A DNA stretch of 7,675 nucleotides. Source: Chthoniobacterales bacterium (lineage in GTDB: Bacteria; Verrucomicrobiota; Verrucomicrobiia; Chthoniobacterales; UBA10450). The position numbers and the translations under genes are program-made. The stretch covers positions 1-7,675 of the forward strand of contig JACCXA010000019.1 of assembly GCA_013697365.1 (NCBI GenBank), in the 5' to 3' direction. The notes under the pieces were generated by a model, which saw only the letters and a program-made list of their open reading frames with translations, did not search any database and was not told the DNA's origin. Positions 6,815-7,675 of this stretch are shown here, one piece after another (within the stretch, counting starts at the first letter, position 1; every line of letters begins with the position of its first letter).

Positions 6815-7054
6815 GACGGCAAAGTAGCGCGTCCGTTGATGCTTTTCCGAAGTTTTCAGCTAACGGAGCGAGCCCTTGCGAAGAAATTGAGCAGACGATA
6901 AAAACGTTCATGCTCCGCTCCGCACAGCGAGATCGATCTGGTTTGATTGTGCTGCTCGTGCTGACTGTCTGGCTGCGCGCCTGCTGATTTTTCTCCGCCG
7001 GGCCCCGCAGTTCGGGATTGATTTCAGGTCAGAATCCCCGGCACCCTTCGAATC
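6815..7054. other. Divergent intergenic region between hslO and the VOC gene
   Basis: This 240-base non-coding region should hold the promoters for hslO (leftward) and the VOC gene (rightward). One weak plus-strand sigma70-like candidate is TTGCGA (6876-6881), a 17-base spacer and TAAAAA (6899-6904), about 150 bases before the VOC start. No convincing operator, riboswitch or terminator is visible. Confidence 0.35.
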
Positions 7055-7453
7055 GTGAAACGCGTGATCGGAGTTGGAGGAATTTTTTTCAAAGCTAGGG
7101 ACCCGGAGAAGTTGGCCGCGTGGTATCGGAAGCACCTTGGGTTCGAGGTAGAGGAGTGGGGCGGAGTCAGCTTTCAAGAAGGCGCGGCGGCGCAACTGGC
7201 GCCGAAGCGGCAGTCGCACCTTGTCTGGTCGCCTTTCGAAGCAACGACTGAATATTTCGCGCCCAGCACCAAGCCTTACATGCTCAATTTCCGAGTGCAC
7301 GACCTGCACGCCCTGTTGGCGGAATTACGTAACGAAGGCGTGGTGGTGGAGGACAAAACCGAAGAATCGGAGTTCGGAAAGTTCGGCTGGGTGATGGATC
7401 CAGAGGGAACCAAGATCGAGCTGTGGGAACCGCCGGAAGAGAAGGCTGGCTAA
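7055..7453 (+). CDS. VOC (glyoxalase/bleomycin-resistance fold) family protein
   Basis: The product is 132 residues from GTG 7055, a normal length for a single VOC polypeptide made of two beta-alpha-beta-beta-beta modules. The first module opens with GVGGIFFKARDPEKLAAWYR followed by HLGFEVEEWGG. The second begins near MLNFRVHDLHALLAELRNEG and ends with GWVMDPEGTKIELWEPPEE. The Glu in KIELWEP (residue 122) is at the position of the usual C-terminal metal ligand. The FFKARDP...AAWYR form matches a widespread bacterial subgroup annotated only as VOC or glyoxalase-like. It could be a lyase, a dioxygenase or a binding protein; the substrate cannot be deduced. No strong Shine-Dalgarno precedes the GTG. 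It stands alone on the plus strand, convergent with the tRNA gene. Confidence 0.88.
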   Translation: MKRVIGVGGIFFKARDPEKLAAWYRKHLGFEVEEWGGVSFQEGAAAQLAPKRQSHLVWSPFEATTEYFAPSTKPYMLNFRVHDLHALLAELRNEGVVVEDKTEESEFGKFGWVMDPEGTKIELWEPPEEKAG

Positions 7454-7480
7454 TTTTGTTACTCCAGGCCTCTGGTTTCA

Positions 7481-7513
7481 CTTACACCGGCACGTCGTCA
7501 CTGAGGGTGTAAG
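7481..7513. repeat. Inverted repeat between the VOC gene and tRNA-Val
   Basis: CTTACACC (7481-7488) and GGTGTAAG (7506-7513) are perfect 8-base inverted arms around a 17-base loop. The pair lies between two converging genes, so it may end transcription from either side. It lacks a following T-run, which makes an intrinsic terminator doubtful. Confidence 0.4.
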
Positions 7514-7534
7514 GGCAGGATTGAAGGTGAAGAA

Positions 7535-7606
7535 TGGGCAGTGAGGGGATCGAACCCCCGACCAACTCGGTGTAAACGAGCCGCTCTACCGCTGAGCTAA
7601 CTGCCC
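7535..7606 (-). tRNA. tRNA-Val (anticodon UAC)
   Basis: The 72-base sequence folds as a full cloverleaf. The acceptor stem is GGGCAGT/ACTGCCC with discriminator A. The D arm is GCTC-AGCGGTA-GAGC, the anticodon stem is GCTCG/CGAGT around loop TTTACAC (anticodon TAC, reading GUA), and the T arm is GGGGG-TTCGATC-CCCTC. CCA is not encoded (TTC follows), so the 3' end must be added enzymatically. Confidence 0.96.
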
Positions 7607-7635
7607 GAAGTCTTTCTCCATCAATGGCTTATGGT

Positions 7636-7659
7636 CTATTTTCGCCTCCCTAAAAATAG
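7636..7659. repeat. Inverted repeat upstream of tRNA-Val
   Basis: CTATTTT (7636-7642) and AAAATAG (7653-7659) are perfect 7-base arms around a 10-base loop, 30 bases upstream of the tRNA 5' end. A second, overlapping pair is CGCCT (7643-7647) with AGGCG (7658-7662). The AT-rich arms may include promoter elements of the tRNA. GTGACA on the minus strand nearby is close to a -35 consensus, but no -10 box sits at the right distance from it. Confidence 0.3.
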
Positions 7660-7675
7660 GCGTTGTCACTCTCTT

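Noticed and set aside
6910..6987. Small hydrophobic peptide (25 residues) starting at ATG 6910
   Set aside because: It has a membrane-like tail (GLIVLLVLTVWL), but no clear ribosome binding site or family resemblance. It is more likely chance in a GC-rich intergenic region.

Overview
The window is GC-rich, tightly packed bacterial chromosomal DNA. Several features suggest a soil verrucomicrobium (Spartobacteria/Chthoniobacterales-like): a GYF_2 plus bPH2 membrane protein, an Hsp33 with a CxC/CxxC zinc centre, a TolB-N/COG5616-type domain, and short GGGACG-loop palindromes between genes. This assignment is inferred from recall of families, not from a search. No CRISPR array, transposase, phage gene or recognisable defence cassette is present.

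Layout. Positions 1-120 hold a cluster of short hairpins. Positions 148-608 carry the decayed remnant of a small multi-spanning membrane protein gene, with the 5' end missing, one in-frame stop and one frameshift. Next, on the plus strand, comes a remarkable gene (622-2106). It encodes a zinc-free quinone-oxidoreductase-type MDR enzyme with an added Sec signal peptide. A complete TolB-N-like domain of about 136 residues is inserted in frame between its GroES-like half and its Rossmann half. Four bases downstream starts a DUF5996 family gene (2111-3066), intact except for one apparently missing C near 2719.

The minus strand then carries a three-gene cluster, read right to left: hslO (Hsp33, 6814-6011), a GYF_2/bPH2 membrane protein (5987-5178) and a TonB-dependent outer-membrane receptor (5181-3085). 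The last two overlap in a GTGA, which suggests translational coupling. A 240-base divergent intergenic region separates hslO from a plus-strand VOC (glyoxalase-fold) protein (7055-7453). The window closes with a minus-strand tRNA-Val(UAC) at 7606-7535.

How the parts fit. The oxidoreductase and DUF5996 genes look co-transcribed, but no shared pathway can be read from the sequence. The minus-strand cluster combines a redox-activated chaperone, a membrane protein and an envelope receptor, so an envelope or oxidative-stress link is possible but unproven. The item most worth following up is the TolB-N domain nested inside the MDR enzyme, because the insert is in frame and bounded by short in-phase direct repeats.
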